Positions 37,415 through 46,435 of a stretch of 64,000 nucleotides of DNA are shown here, in pieces. The position numbers were made by a program, and so were the translations under genes. Source of the stretch: Jiella flava (GTDB lineage Bacteria; Pseudomonadota; Alphaproteobacteria; Rhizobiales; Rhizobiaceae); NCBI RefSeq assembly GCF_017349315.1, contig NZ_JAFMPP010000009.1, forward strand, positions 1-64,000. The letters run 5' to 3'. Each line of letters opens with the position of its first letter. Within the stretch, counting starts at the first letter, position 1. Below the pieces are notes generated by a model. It was given only the letters and a program-made list of their open reading frames with translations. It was not told the origin of the DNA and ran no database searches.

Positions 37415-37799
37415 CTTGATACAACTTCCATGAGAGAATGAGAAATGGCGTATACTGTGACGCCATCTTTTCGGCTTTCTTTGAAATGGAGCCTTGATCG
37501 CGCGCCGTAGCAGGTTTGAGGGGAGGGCGGCAAGCCTCCGAACTTAAGCGACAATAAATATTTCCGATCTGTGGCTTGCGAAATTTGACGAAAGATCTAT
37601 CCAAATTGCGTTGATTGCGGATGCGGCCAACCGATGTGCCGCATCCCGTCATCACGATCGGGGCGCCGAAACGTCTTGTCTGTCTCGCCGATCAAATTGC
37701 CCGAAAATATGACGTCGCTCGCAAAGCCCTTGTGATGCAGCTGCGAAAGGTCTATGTGCGGGACTTCGCCACAGAATTCGCCAGTTTCAGGAGACAGGC
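37415..37799. other. 385-bp region between divergent NYN gene and rpoZ
   Basis: No intact gene is supported. It contains the dyad at 37445-37466 and, at about 37650-37750 on the plus strand, a frame reading [20 protein letters not shown], which looks like the C-terminal helix-turn-helix of IrrE/ImmA-type proteins. The frame opens just after a stop and runs into rpoZ, so it may be a gene remnant or chance. The rpoZ ribosome-binding site AGGAGA lies at its right edge. Confidence 0.45.
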
Positions 37800-38231
37800 A
37801 TGGCCCGCGTCACCGTAGAGGATTGCGTCGACAAAGTTGAGAACCGTTTCGAACTGGTTCTCCTTGCCAGCCACAGGGCGCGTCAGATCTCTCAGGGGCA
37901 AAGCATAACCGTCGAGCGCGACAACGACAAGAATCCTGTCGTCGCGCTGCGCGAGATCGCCGACGAGACCCTTTCGCCGGGCGATCTCAAGGAAGACCTC
38001 ATCCATTCGCTGCAGAAGCACGTCGAGGTGGACGAGCCGGAGCCGCGTCCCGACCAAGCCCAGCGCGACGAGAATCAGCGCCTCGTCGCCGCGGCCAATG
38101 CCGAGGTTCCGGCCGCCACCGAGCCGGCCGCCGAGGATGCCGAGCCGATGTCCTTCGACCGGATGTCGGAAGACGAGCTCCTGGCGGGCATCGAAGGCTT
38201 GGTTCCGCCGGAAAAAACCGACGATTATTGA
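37800..38231 (+). CDS. rpoZ: RNA polymerase omega subunit
   Basis: The 143-residue subunit helps beta-prime folding and RNA polymerase assembly. [31 protein letters not shown] is the conserved core, with a long acidic C-terminal extension (EPEPRP...DDY) typical of alphaproteobacteria. AGGAGA precedes the ATG. It is followed by a terminator and then rsh, whose ppGpp product acts partly through omega; this order is widely conserved. Confidence 0.97.
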   Translation: MARVTVEDCVDKVENRFELVLLASHRARQISQGQSITVERDNDKNPVVALREIADETLSPGDLKEDLIHSLQKHVEVDEPEPRPDQAQRDENQRLVAAANAEVPAATEPAAEDAEPMSFDRMSEDELLAGIEGLVPPEKTDDY

Positions 38232-38284
38232 TCGGGCAGGGTGCGTGCACTACACCATTCTGCGCCGTTGAGATTATATTAGGA

Positions 38285-38316
38285 GGGCGTCGTCTCGTAT
38301 GAGACGGCGCCCTTTT
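38285..38316 (+). terminator. Terminator between rpoZ and rsh
   Basis: Arms 38285-38296 and 38301-38312 form a 12-bp stem (one G-T wobble) with loop GTAT, followed by TTTT. It should end the rpoZ transcript or attenuate readthrough into rsh, whose start is 36 bp further on. Confidence 0.9.
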
Positions 38317-38351
38317 ATCTTTCATCCGACAGAGATTTTCGCCAGACGCCC

Positions 38352-40565
38352 ATGATGCGGCAATATGAACTCGTCGAGAAGGTCGCGGCCTACAAGCCCA
38401 ATCTCGACGAAGCGCTTCTCAACCGAGCCTATGTCTACGCCATGCAGAAGCATGGCACGCAGAAGCGTGCGAGCGGCGATCCCTATTTCTCTCATCCGCT
38501 GGAAGTCGCGGCAATCCTGACCGAGCTGCATCTCGACGAGGCGACGATCGCCGTCGCGCTTTTGCACGACACGATCGAGGACACCGACGCGACGCGCAAG
38601 GAGATCGACCAGCTGTTCGGTCCGAAGATCGGCCAACTGGTGGAGGGTCTGACCAAGCTGAAGAAGCTGGACCTCGTCTCCAAGAGGGCGGCGCAGGCGG
38701 AAAATCTGCGCAAGTTGCTGCTTGCGATCGCCGACGACATCCGGGTTCTTTTGGTCAAGCTCGCCGATCGCCTGCACAATATGCGCACCCTCGGGCCGAT
38801 GGCGCCGGAAAAGCGGGCTCGCATCGCCCAGGAGACGATGGACATCTATGCGCCTTTGGCCGGGCGCATGGGCATGCAGGATCTGCGCGACGAGCTGGAG
38901 TCGCTGGCCTTTCGGCACATCAATCTCGATGCTTTCGAGACCATCACCGCGCGCCTCGCCGAACTGCGCCAGCGCCATGCCGAAACGATTGCGGCGATCG
39001 AACGCGATCTGACCGCCAAGCTCAAGGAAAACGGCATCCACGCCACCGTCTACGGCCGGCAGAAGACCGCTCATTCGGTGTTTTCCAAGATGCAGCGCAA
39101 GGCGCTGTCGCTGGAACAGTTGTCGGACATTTTCGGCTTTCGGGTGATCGTCGACGACGAGGAGGCCTGCTACCAGACGCTCGGGATCGTCCACCGCAGC
39201 TGGCCGATGGTGCCGGGGCGGTTCAAGGACTACATTTCGATCCCTAAGCAGAACGACTACCGCTCGCTGCACACCACCATCGTCGGGCCGTCGCGCCAGC
39301 GCGTCGAGCTGCAGATCCGCACCCAGGAGATGCACGAGATCGCCGAATATGGTGTCGCCGCCCACACGCTTTACAAGGATGGCGCGCTGGGCGGTCCGGT
39401 GCCTCTGTCGAAAGACTCCAACGCTTACGGTTGGCTGCGGCGCACGATCGAGCTTCTGGCCGCTGGCGACAGTGCCGAAGAGTTTCTCGAGCACACCAAG
39501 CTCGAACTCTTCCAGGATCAGGTCTTCTGCTTCACGCCGAAGGGACGGCTGATCGCCTTGCCGCGCGGCGCGACGCCGATCGACTTTGCCTATGCCGTCC
39601 ACAGCGAGGTCGGCGACAATTGCGTCGGCTGCAAGATCGACGGCCGCATCATGCCGGTGGTGACCGAACTCGCCAATGGCGACGAGGTCGAGATCATCAC
39701 CGCCAAGGGCCAGACGCCGCCGCAGGCCTGGGAGAACATCGCGGTGACCGGCAAGGCGCGGGCGGCGATCCGCCGGGCCTCGCGAACCTCGATTCGCAAG
39801 CAATATTCCGGCGTCGGCCAGCAGATCCTCGATCGCACCTTCACCCGCGCCGGCAAGACCTTTTCGCGCGACGCCTTGAAGCCGCTGGTCGGCAAGCTCG
39901 GACACCGCGAGGTCGACGACGCGCTCGCCGCCGTCGGGCGAGGTGAGTTGAAACCGGCGGACGTGTTGCGGGCGGCCTTCCCAGATTATCAGGAAAGCCG
40001 CGCGGCACGGGCACCGGAAAAGGGCGAGGACGAGGGCTGGTTCAACCTGCGCACCGCCGCCGGCATGATTTTTCGTATGCCGGGGCGCACCAAGGCGAAG
40101 CCGCGCAAGAATGGCAATCCGATCCCGATCCGCGGCGCCGGCGACGATATGCCGGTGCATTTCGGACCGGATGGGGCCGTCCCGGGCGATCGCATCGTCG
40201 GCATCATCGAGCCCGGCAAGGGCATCATCATCTATCCGATCCAGTCGCCGGCGCTCACCGCCTATGACGATGAGCCGGATCGCTGGATCGACGTGCGCTG
40301 GGACATCGACGAGGCGATGAGCGAGCGTTTTCCGGCCCGCATCATGCTGTCGGCGCGTAACGAGCCGGGCTCGCTCGCCGAAATCGCCGAGACGATCGCC
40401 ATCAACGACGCCAATATCCACACCCTTTCGATGGTCTCGACGGCCCACGACTTCACCAAGATGGTCATCGAACTGGAGGTCTGGGACCTGCAGCATCTGA
40501 CCGAAACATTGCGGCAGCTGCGCGCCAAGCCGTGCGTTTCGGAGGTGTGGCGGGTGAATGGCTGA
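38352..40565 (+). CDS. rsh: Bifunctional (p)ppGpp synthetase/hydrolase Rsh
   Basis: The 737-residue stringent-response enzyme has an intact HD hydrolase domain (about 25-180: FSHPLEVA, LLHDTIEDTDA, KLADRLHNMRTL), a synthetase domain (about 235-345: HATVYGRQK, FGFRVIVDDEEACY, RFKDYISIPKQNDYRSLHTT), a TGS domain (about 390-450: VFCFTPKGRLIALPRGATPIDFAYAVH) and a C-terminal ACT domain. Both activities appear complete, as expected for the single Rsh of alphaproteobacteria. Two ATGs are adjacent at the start. It senses nutrient stress and sets alarmone level. Confidence 0.97.
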   Translation: MMRQYELVEKVAAYKPNLDEALLNRAYVYAMQKHGTQKRASGDPYFSHPLEVAAILTELHLDEATIAVALLHDTIEDTDATRKEIDQLFGPKIGQLVEGLTKLKKLDLVSKRAAQAENLRKLLLAIADDIRVLLVKLADRLHNMRTLGPMAPEKRARIAQETMDIYAPLAGRMGMQDLRDELESLAFRHINLDAFETITARLAELRQRHAETIAAIERDLTAKLKENGIHATVYGRQKTAHSVFSKMQRKALSLEQLSDIFGFRVIVDDEEACYQTLGIVHRSWPMVPGRFKDYISIPKQNDYRSLHTTIVGPSRQRVELQIRTQEMHEIAEYGVAAHTLYKDGALGGPVPLSKDSNAYGWLRRTIELLAAGDSAEEFLEHTKLELFQDQVFCFTPKGRLIALPRGATPIDFAYAVHSEVGDNCVGCKIDGRIMPVVTELANGDEVEIITAKGQTPPQAWENIAVTGKARAAIRRASRTSIRKQYSGVGQQILDRTFTRAGKTFSRDALKPLVGKLGHREVDDALAAVGRGELKPADVLRAAFPDYQESRAARAPEKGEDEGWFNLRTAAGMIFRMPGRTKAKPRKNGNPIPIRGAGDDMPVHFGPDGAVPGDRIVGIIEPGKGIIIYPIQSPALTAYDDEPDRWIDVRWDIDEAMSERFPARIMLSARNEPGSLAEIAETIAINDANIHTLSMVSTAHDFTKMVIELEVWDLQHLTETLRQLRAKPCVSEVWRVNG

Positions 40566-40652
40566 GGGCAAGGCCGGCGGGGCGGCTTGAAGCGCGCGCG
40601 TCTTGCCTCTACCGAAGGGGCGAGACGAACCGGGCGGAGCGGCGCGAAGATC

Positions 40653-41231
40653 ATGACGAACGAAGACGTCCTCGACATTTTTCGGCAGGCGGGCGCCTAT
40701 CTCGAAGGCCATTTCATCCTGACATCGGGCCTGCGCAGCCCGATCTTCCTGCAGAAGGCGCGGGTGTTCATGCATCCGCATCTGACCGAAAATCTTTGTC
40801 AGGCGCTGGCCGAGCGCATCCGGGCCGAGACCGAGGGCGCGATCGACTTCGTGGTCGGCCCGGCGGTCGGCGGCCTGATCCCCGCCTATGAAACGTCCCG
40901 CCATCTTGGCGCGCCGGCGATCTGGGTGGAGCGGGAGAACGGCGTCTTCCGGCTGCGGCGGTTTGAGATCGAACCGGGCGCGCGGGTGGTGATCGTCGAG
41001 GACATCGTGACCACCGGCCTTTCGATCCGCGAGACGGTCACCTGTCTGCAAGAGCTCGGAGCCGAGGTCGTGGCGGCCGCGTGCATTATCGATCGTTCGG
41101 CCGGCAAGGCTGATGTCGGCGTGCCGCTGATTGCGCTGGCGGAATACGAGGTGCCGGCCTATCCGGCCGATGCTCTGCCGCCCGAACTGGCCGCGATCCC
41201 GGCGGTCAAGCCCGGCAGTCGTTCGCTGTAG
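40653..41231 (+). CDS. pyrE: Orotate phosphoribosyltransferase
   Basis: The 192-residue enzyme joins orotate and PRPP in pyrimidine synthesis. The PRPP-binding motif [14 protein letters not shown] is intact, with [10 protein letters not shown] near the N-terminus and the flexible loop [14 protein letters not shown] chose the ATG at 40653 ([11 protein letters not shown]); an upstream frame to 40587 adds 22 unlike residues. This is the alphaproteobacterial PyrE type without a fused decarboxylase. It lies 87 bp after rsh, on the same strand. Confidence 0.95.
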   Translation: MTNEDVLDIFRQAGAYLEGHFILTSGLRSPIFLQKARVFMHPHLTENLCQALAERIRAETEGAIDFVVGPAVGGLIPAYETSRHLGAPAIWVERENGVFRLRRFEIEPGARVVIVEDIVTTGLSIRETVTCLQELGAEVVAAACIIDRSAGKADVGVPLIALAEYEVPAYPADALPPELAAIPAVKPGSRSL

Positions 41232-41458
41232 CGCGAATTGGCCGAGCGCGCTTCGGCCTCGGATCGGCCATCCCTTGCGCGAAAATCGCACCGAATGCGG
41301 CGCCGTGGTCGAATCACCGCCCGCATCGTCCTATCTATGACGCAGCCGTAACGGACGCCGGCAATGGCCCGGAGATCCGTAGCAATTTCGCTGCGGCAAG
41401 CATTTCGACCGGACGAGGCTTCAATCCGCTCGTTCTGTCTCGGGAGACTTCGACGGCC

Positions 41459-42064
41459 ATGTTGTTTCGGCGTCGCGAACCGGAAAGCCGGTGGGCGCGA
41501 TTTCTTACTTTCCTCTGGCCGCGCCGGTCGTTCCGGCGCTCCTATCGCTATTTCCTCAAACGGGTGATCCGTCTCGATGCCGAACCGCACGCGGTCGCGG
41601 CAGGCTTTGCCGCCGGCGTCATCGCGTCTTTCACGCCGTTTGTCGGCTTTCATTTCATCATGGCGTTTGCGATCGCCTTCATTCTCGCCGGCAACATGGC
41701 GGCGGCCGCGCTCGGCACTGCGGTCGGCAATCCGGCCACCTTTCCTTTTATCTGGGGCGCGACCTATGAACTCGGCCGCTATCTGACCGAAAAGAGCCCC
41801 GGTCGCCTGCCGCAGCCGATGGCGCTCGAATCCTCGCTGTCGCCCTGGAACCTCTTCGCCATCTGGGAACCGGTGGTCAAACCCATGCTGATCGGCTCGA
41901 TCCCGCTTGGCCTCGTCGCCGGGGGGATTTCCTACGGTATCGTGCGCGCGGCGGTGACGAGTTTTCAGGCGCATCGCCGGCGGCGGATCCTGGCCGGCCG
42001 CAGAGCGCCGGACCAAGCCGGTGAAACCATTGTCGGCAAGCTCGCCGGCCCCGGTAAGCCATAG
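41459..42064 (+). CDS. DUF2062 membrane protein
   Basis: The 201-residue protein matches DUF2062: a basic N-terminus (WPRRSFRRSYRYFLKRVIRL), then PHAVAAGFAAGVIASFTPFVGFH and GNMAAAALGTAVGNPATFPFIW, with two or three membrane helices and a C-terminal helix near 165. It is found next to the rsh-lepB region in rhizobia. Its role is not known. The 227 bp before it (41232-41458) hold no gene I can support. Confidence 0.85.
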   Translation: MLFRRREPESRWARFLTFLWPRRSFRRSYRYFLKRVIRLDAEPHAVAAGFAAGVIASFTPFVGFHFIMAFAIAFILAGNMAAAALGTAVGNPATFPFIWGATYELGRYLTEKSPGRLPQPMALESSLSPWNLFAIWEPVVKPMLIGSIPLGLVAGGISYGIVRAAVTSFQAHRRRRILAGRRAPDQAGETIVGKLAGPGKP

Positions 42065-42205
42065 GCGTCTCACGCAATCGTCACGCCTCGCGTCACCTCT
42101 GTGAAAGTTTAGGCGTCTCGGCGTTGCGGCGAAGCCGGCGAGTGGTTAGAAGGCGCTTTGCGGCGCTGCCGCATCGACAGGCGAACAGGCGAAAAAGAGA
42201 TTGCG

Positions 42206-42940
42206 ATGGTCGATCAGGCCGAACGACGGGATCAGGGCGGCTTCGGCGAGACCGTCAAGGTCATCATTCAGGCTCTCATCCTCGCCCTCGTCATTCGAAC
42301 CTTTCTCTTTCAGCCCTTCTCTATTCCTTCCGGATCGATGATGCCGACGCTTCTCGTCGGCGACTATCTGTTCGTCTCGAAATGGAGCTACGGCTTTTCG
42401 AAATATTCGTTCCCGTTCTCGCCGGATCTGTTCGAGGGGCGCATCCTCTCCTCGCAGCCCCATCGCGGCGATGTCGTTGTGTTCCGCAAGCCGAACGAGG
42501 TCGATGTCGACTATATCAAGCGCTTGGTCGGACTGCCCGGCGACCACATCCAGGTGCGCAACGACATCTTCTATCTGAACGGCAAGCCGGTGCCGCGCCA
42601 GCCGGCGGGCGAATTCACCTTCGAGGACGGCACCAAGGCCAAGCAGTATCGCGAAACGCTGCCGAATGGCGTCTCCTACATCACCCTCGATCTGACGCCG
42701 GATTCGGCCGGCGACAACACCCGCGAATTCGTCGTGCCGCCGGGCCACTATTTCATGATGGGCGACAATCGCGACAACTCGCTCGATAGCCGCTTCGACG
42801 TCGGGTACGTGCCGTTCGAAAATCTCGTCGGCAAGGCGCGGATCATCTTCTTCTCGATCAAGGACGACGTCTCGCCGCTCGAGATCTGGAATTGGCCGAG
42901 CGACCTGCGGCCGAGCCGCTTCTTCACATGGCTCGGGTAA
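42206..42940 (+). CDS. lepB: Signal peptidase I
   Basis: The 244-residue membrane serine protease removes Sec and Tat signal peptides. One N-terminal membrane helix (about 16-35) is followed by the catalytic Ser44 (PSGSMMPTL) and Lys105 (YIKRLVGLPGD), then boxes D and E (GDNRDNSLDSRF). The ATG at 42206 gives the family start MVDQAERRD. Its 3' end overlaps rnc by 13 bases. It starts the lepB-rnc-era-recO operon. acpS, often found just before lepB in related genomes, is absent here. Confidence 0.96.
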   Translation: MVDQAERRDQGGFGETVKVIIQALILALVIRTFLFQPFSIPSGSMMPTLLVGDYLFVSKWSYGFSKYSFPFSPDLFEGRILSSQPHRGDVVVFRKPNEVDVDYIKRLVGLPGDHIQVRNDIFYLNGKPVPRQPAGEFTFEDGTKAKQYRETLPNGVSYITLDLTPDSAGDNTREFVVPPGHYFMMGDNRDNSLDSRFDVGYVPFENLVGKARIIFFSIKDDVSPLEIWNWPSDLRPSRFFTWLG

Positions 42941-43635
42941 AGCGAGAAAAGTCACTCGATGCGCTCGAAAAGACGATCGGTGTTCCGATCCGCGACAAGG
43001 AGCGCTTCGAACGGGCGCTGACCCATGCCAGTCTGCAGGGCGAGGGCGCGACGAAAAGCTATGAACGGCTGGAGTTTCTCGGCGATCGCGTGCTCGGCCT
43101 GATCATCGCCGAGCGCTTGTTCACGCAGTTTCCCGATGCCGATGAGGGCGAGCTGTCGCTGCGGCTGAATGCGCTGGTCAGTGCCGAGGCCTGTGCGGCG
43201 ATCGCCGACGCGATCGGGCTCTTTGATTACGTTCGTCAGGGCAGCGACCTGAAGAAGCTGAAGTCCGAGCGCACCAAGAGCATTCGCGCTGATCTCGTCG
43301 AATCCCTGATCGCCGCCATTTATCTGGTCGAAGGGCTGGAAACGGCGCGCGACTTCGTCATCCGCCAGTGGGGCGACCGGCTGGATGCCGACGTGACGGC
43401 GAGGCGCGATCCGAAGACGGCGCTGCAGGAATGGGCTCATCGCAATGGCCCGACGCCGCCGCGCTATGAGATGATCGGCCGCTCGGGCCCGGACCATGAG
43501 CCGCAGTTCACCATTCGCGTGACCGTCGAGGGTCTGGCGCCCGGCGAGGGGCACGGGCGCTCGAAACGAATTGCAGAACAGGAAGCAGCCGCCGCGGTGT
43601 TGCGGCGGGAAGGTGTCTGGAAGGACGAGGATTGA
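42928..43635 (+). CDS. rnc: Ribonuclease III
   Basis: The 235-residue double-strand RNase processes rRNA and structured mRNAs. The signature ERLEFLGDRVLGL with its catalytic Glu and Asp is present, with a second acidic cluster at ADLVESLIAAIYL and a C-terminal dsRNA-binding domain (about 160-232, PKTALQEWAHRNG...EQEAAAAVL). I chose the ATG at 42928 inside the lepB end. Its stop overlaps the TTG start of era. Confidence 0.95.
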   Translation: MARVKREKSLDALEKTIGVPIRDKERFERALTHASLQGEGATKSYERLEFLGDRVLGLIIAERLFTQFPDADEGELSLRLNALVSAEACAAIADAIGLFDYVRQGSDLKKLKSERTKSIRADLVESLIAAIYLVEGLETARDFVIRQWGDRLDADVTARRDPKTALQEWAHRNGPTPPRYEMIGRSGPDHEPQFTIRVTVEGLAPGEGHGRSKRIAEQEAAAAVLRREGVWKDED

Positions 43636-44594
43636 GCGATAACGACGATCACGGTTCGGCTGCGGCCGAGAACGGCGACCATACCAGTCCCGTTACCAAT
43701 GACGGGCGCCATTCCGGCTTCGTGGCCCTGATCGGCGCGCCGAACGCCGGCAAGTCGACCCTCGTCAATCAGCTCGTCGGCACCAAGGTTTCGATTGTCA
43801 CCCACAAGGTGCAGACGACCCGGGCCCTGGTGCGCGGAATTGCCATCCATCGCAACGCCCAGATCGTCTTCGTCGACACGCCGGGCGTCTTCAAGCCGAA
43901 GCGCCGGCTCGATCGGGCGATGGTGCGCACCGCCTGGTCGGGCGCCAAGGACGCCGACATCGTCATGGCGATCGTCGACTCCGAGCGCGGCGTCAACGAG
44001 GATGTCGAGCGGGTTCTCGAGCGGCTGAAGGAAGCCCGCGCCACCAAGGTGCTGCTTTTCAACAAGGTGGACCAGATCAAGCGCGACAAGCTGCTTGGCC
44101 TCACCCAGGAGATCACCGAGAAAGTCGCGTTCGATAAGGTGTTCATGATCTCCGCGCTGAACGGGTCCGGCTGCGCCGACCTGATGGACTGGCTGGCCGA
44201 GACGCTGCCCGAGGGGCCCTGGTATTATCCCGAGGATCAGGTTTCCGACCTGCCGCTGCGCCAGCTCTCGGCGGAGATCACCCGCGAAAAACTCTATCTC
44301 AGGCTCCATCAGGAGCTGCCTTATGCGTCCCATGTCGAAACGGAATTATGGGAAACCCGCCCCGACGGTTCGGCTCGGATCGAGCAGACGATCTATGTCG
44401 AGCGGGAGAGCCAGAAGCGCATCGTGCTCGGCCACAAGGGCGAGACCATCAAGGCGATCGGCCAGGCGGCGCGCAAGGACATCATGGAAGCCGCGGATCA
44501 GAAGGTTCATCTCTTCTTGTTCGTGAAGGTGCGCGAGAATTGGGGCGACGACCCCGAGCGCTATCGTGAGATGGGGCTCGATTTTTCGAGCTGA
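43632..44594 (+). CDS. era: Era GTPase
   Basis: The 320-residue GTPase binds 16S rRNA and supports 30S maturation. G motifs GAPNAGKSTL, a switch region with TTRALVRG, DTPGV and NKVDQI are present, and the C-terminal KH domain carries GHKGETIKAIGQAARKDI. The start is a TTG that overlaps the rnc stop (TTGA); no in-frame ATG occurs before the P-loop. A low-efficiency start coupled to rnc is plausible. The N-terminal 25 residues are variable and acidic. Confidence 0.94.
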   Translation: MSDNDDHGSAAAENGDHTSPVTNDGRHSGFVALIGAPNAGKSTLVNQLVGTKVSIVTHKVQTTRALVRGIAIHRNAQIVFVDTPGVFKPKRRLDRAMVRTAWSGAKDADIVMAIVDSERGVNEDVERVLERLKEARATKVLLFNKVDQIKRDKLLGLTQEITEKVAFDKVFMISALNGSGCADLMDWLAETLPEGPWYYPEDQVSDLPLRQLSAEITREKLYLRLHQELPYASHVETELWETRPDGSARIEQTIYVERESQKRIVLGHKGETIKAIGQAARKDIMEAADQKVHLFLFVKVRENWGDDPERYREMGLDFSS

Positions 44595-44616
44595 GCACCA
44601 GGCTCGAGGCTGGTGC
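44595..44616. terminator. Hairpin after era
   Basis: GCACCAG (44595-44601) and CTGGTGC (44610-44616) form a perfect 7-bp stem whose loop GCTCGAGG is itself self-complementary. It begins directly after the era stop. No T run follows, so it may be a processing or stability element rather than a terminator. Confidence 0.4.
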
Positions 44617-44684
44617 ATTGAATCAAAGGATGAAAGCCTGCTTCCGGCACAAGGTGCCTGGGAGCGACGGCGAAAGAGCGGTGG

Positions 44685-45440
44685 ATGGAGTGGCGTGAGG
44701 AGGCGATCGTTCTCGGCGTCCGGCGTCATGGCGAATCGAGCGTCATCGCCGAGGTGATGACCCGCGCCCGAGGCCGCCATCTCGGCATCGTGCGGGGCGG
44801 GCGCTCGCGCCATCAGCAGCCGGTTCTGCAGCCCGGCAATACCGTCGCCGCCCATTGGCGGGCCAGGCTGCACGAGCATATGGGTACTTTCGTCCTGGAG
44901 CCGGTGACGCTGCGGGCCGCGACCTTGATCGAGAGCGCCGCCGCCTTGAACGCGATCCAGCTCGCCGCGGCTCATTTGCGGCTGTTGCCGGAGCGCGATC
45001 CGCATCCCCGCCTCTTCGACGGGCTTGCCGTCATCATCGAACATCTCGCCGCGCCGCAGACCGCCGCCGCCTTGATGCTGCGTTTCGAGATCGCGCTGTT
45101 GGAGGAACTCGGCTTCGGTCTGGATCTCAGCCAATGCGCGGCCACCGGCCAGAGCCACGATCTCGTCTATGTCTCGCCGAAGACCGGCCGCGCGGTCAGC
45201 CGCGAGGCGGGAGCGCCCTGGCACGACAAGCTTTTGAAGCTGCCGGCGTTTCTGGTCGAGGCCGAGGGTGAGGAAAGCGCTGCCGAGATCGCGGCCGCCT
45301 TTCAAATGACCGGCTATTTTCTCGCCCGCAACGTCTTCGACCCGCGCGGCATCAAGGAGCCCGAGTCGCGTCTCGGCCTGCTCGCAGCGCTCGCCAAGGG
45401 GCCGGCGACGCCCCGCGCTTCGGACGCGGATCGGCAGTAA
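44685..45440 (+). CDS. recO: DNA repair protein RecO
   Basis: The 251-residue RecF-pathway protein anneals strands and loads RecA with RecR. It has the N-terminal OB-fold (MEWREEAIVLGVRRHGESSVIAEVMTRARGRHLGIVRGG) and the C-terminal helical domain with the LELLEELGFGLDLS-type segment (IALLEELGFGLDLSQCAATG). The zinc-finger cysteines of some RecO proteins are reduced to one. It is the last gene of the lepB run. Length is normal. Confidence 0.93.
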   Translation: MEWREEAIVLGVRRHGESSVIAEVMTRARGRHLGIVRGGRSRHQQPVLQPGNTVAAHWRARLHEHMGTFVLEPVTLRAATLIESAAALNAIQLAAAHLRLLPERDPHPRLFDGLAVIIEHLAAPQTAAALMLRFEIALLEELGFGLDLSQCAATGQSHDLVYVSPKTGRAVSREAGAPWHDKLLKLPAFLVEAEGEESAAEIAAAFQMTGYFLARNVFDPRGIKEPESRLGLLAALAKGPATPRASDADRQ

Positions 45441-45508
45441 ACCGGTGGTTCACGGTCGGCAGGACGTTGCCCGGCCGGCCGCATTCCGCTGATGGACGTG
45501 TCTGCCCT

Positions 45509-45530
45509 TCCGCTCGCGCTTGCGAGCGGA
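45509..45530. repeat. Perfect 9-bp hairpin before panC
   Basis: TCCGCTCGC (45509-45517) and GCGAGCGGA (45522-45530) pair perfectly with loop GCTT. It lies 69 bp after recO and 20 bp before panC. Without a T run it could be a weak terminator of recO or a structure in the panC leader. Confidence 0.6.
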
Positions 45531-45550
45531 TAGAAGGCCGAACGACGAAA

Positions 45551-46435
45551 ATGCGGACGAAACGCGTGGAACGATACGAAACGATTGCCGATCTTCGAGC
45601 ATCGCTCGCGCCGGCTCGGCGGGCGGAGCACAGTATTGGTGTGGTGCCGACCATGGGCTATCTGCATGCCGGCCATCTGGAGCTTGTCCGCCGCGCCCGC
45701 GCCGAGACCGATGTCGTCGTCGTGACAATCTTCGTCAATCCGACGCAATTCGGCGAGAACGATGACTTCGCCAATTATCCCCGCAACATGGAGCGCGATC
45801 TGGCGCTTCTGCGGCAAGCAGGGGTCGACGCCGTCTTTACGCCGTCTGTCGCCGAGATGTATCCGGCGCCGCTGCAGACCGCGATCGCTCTGAAGCCGCT
45901 TGGCGACATGCTGATCGGCACGGTTCGGCCCGGTCATTTCACTGGGGTCGCGACGGTGGTCGCCAAGCTGTTCAACATCACCCAGCCGACCCGAGCCTAT
46001 TTCGGCGAAAAGGATTTTCAGCAGCTCGCCGTCATCCGGCGGATGGTGGCGGATCTCGATATCCCGGTCGAGATCGTCGGCGTGCCGACGGTGCGAGAGG
46101 CCGATGGTCTGGCCATGTCCTCGCGCAATGTCCGTCTGTCGCCGCAAGACCGTGTGGCGGCGCGGGTGCTGTCGGCGGCTTTGCGCGAGGGCGCGGCGAT
46201 GATCGCGGCGGGGGAGCGCGATCCGCAGCGGGTGCTGGCGGTGCTGGAGGAGATGATCGCCGCCGAACCCGGCGTCTTGCTGCGCTCGCTCGACATTGGC
46301 GATGCAGCGGATCTGGCCGCGATCGCGACCATCGATCGGCCGGTCGTGTTGCTGGTGACGGCAATGGTTGGCCCGGTTCTGTTGATCGACCAGCAAGAAG
46401 CATGGCCGAAGGCCGGCAGGGAGGAAAGCCGATGA
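45551..46435 (+). CDS. panC: Pantothenate synthetase
   Basis: The 294-residue enzyme joins pantoate and beta-alanine with ATP in coenzyme A synthesis. It has [14 protein letters not shown] (HIGH-type nucleotide motif), [29 protein letters not shown] and SSRNVRLS (KMSK-like). I chose the ATG at 45551 because a longer frame reads through the intergenic hairpin. Its stop overlaps panB by four bases, so the two pantothenate genes are coupled. Confidence 0.96.
   Translation: MRTKRVERYETIADLRASLAPARRAEHSIGVVPTMGYLHAGHLELVRRARAETDVVVVTIFVNPTQFGENDDFANYPRNMERDLALLRQAGVDAVFTPSVAEMYPAPLQTAIALKPLGDMLIGTVRPGHFTGVATVVAKLFNITQPTRAYFGEKDFQQLAVIRRMVADLDIPVEIVGVPTVREADGLAMSSRNVRLSPQDRVAARVLSAALREGAAMIAAGERDPQRVLAVLEEMIAAEPGVLLRSLDIGDAADLAAIATIDRPVVLLVTAMVGPVLLIDQQEAWPKAGREESR

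Noticed and set aside
38322-41291. 989-residue open frame on the minus strand
   Set aside because: It lies entirely antisense to rsh and pyrE, which have intact family motifs. The reading frame is a by-product of GC-rich codon use and has low-complexity, Arg/His-rich composition.
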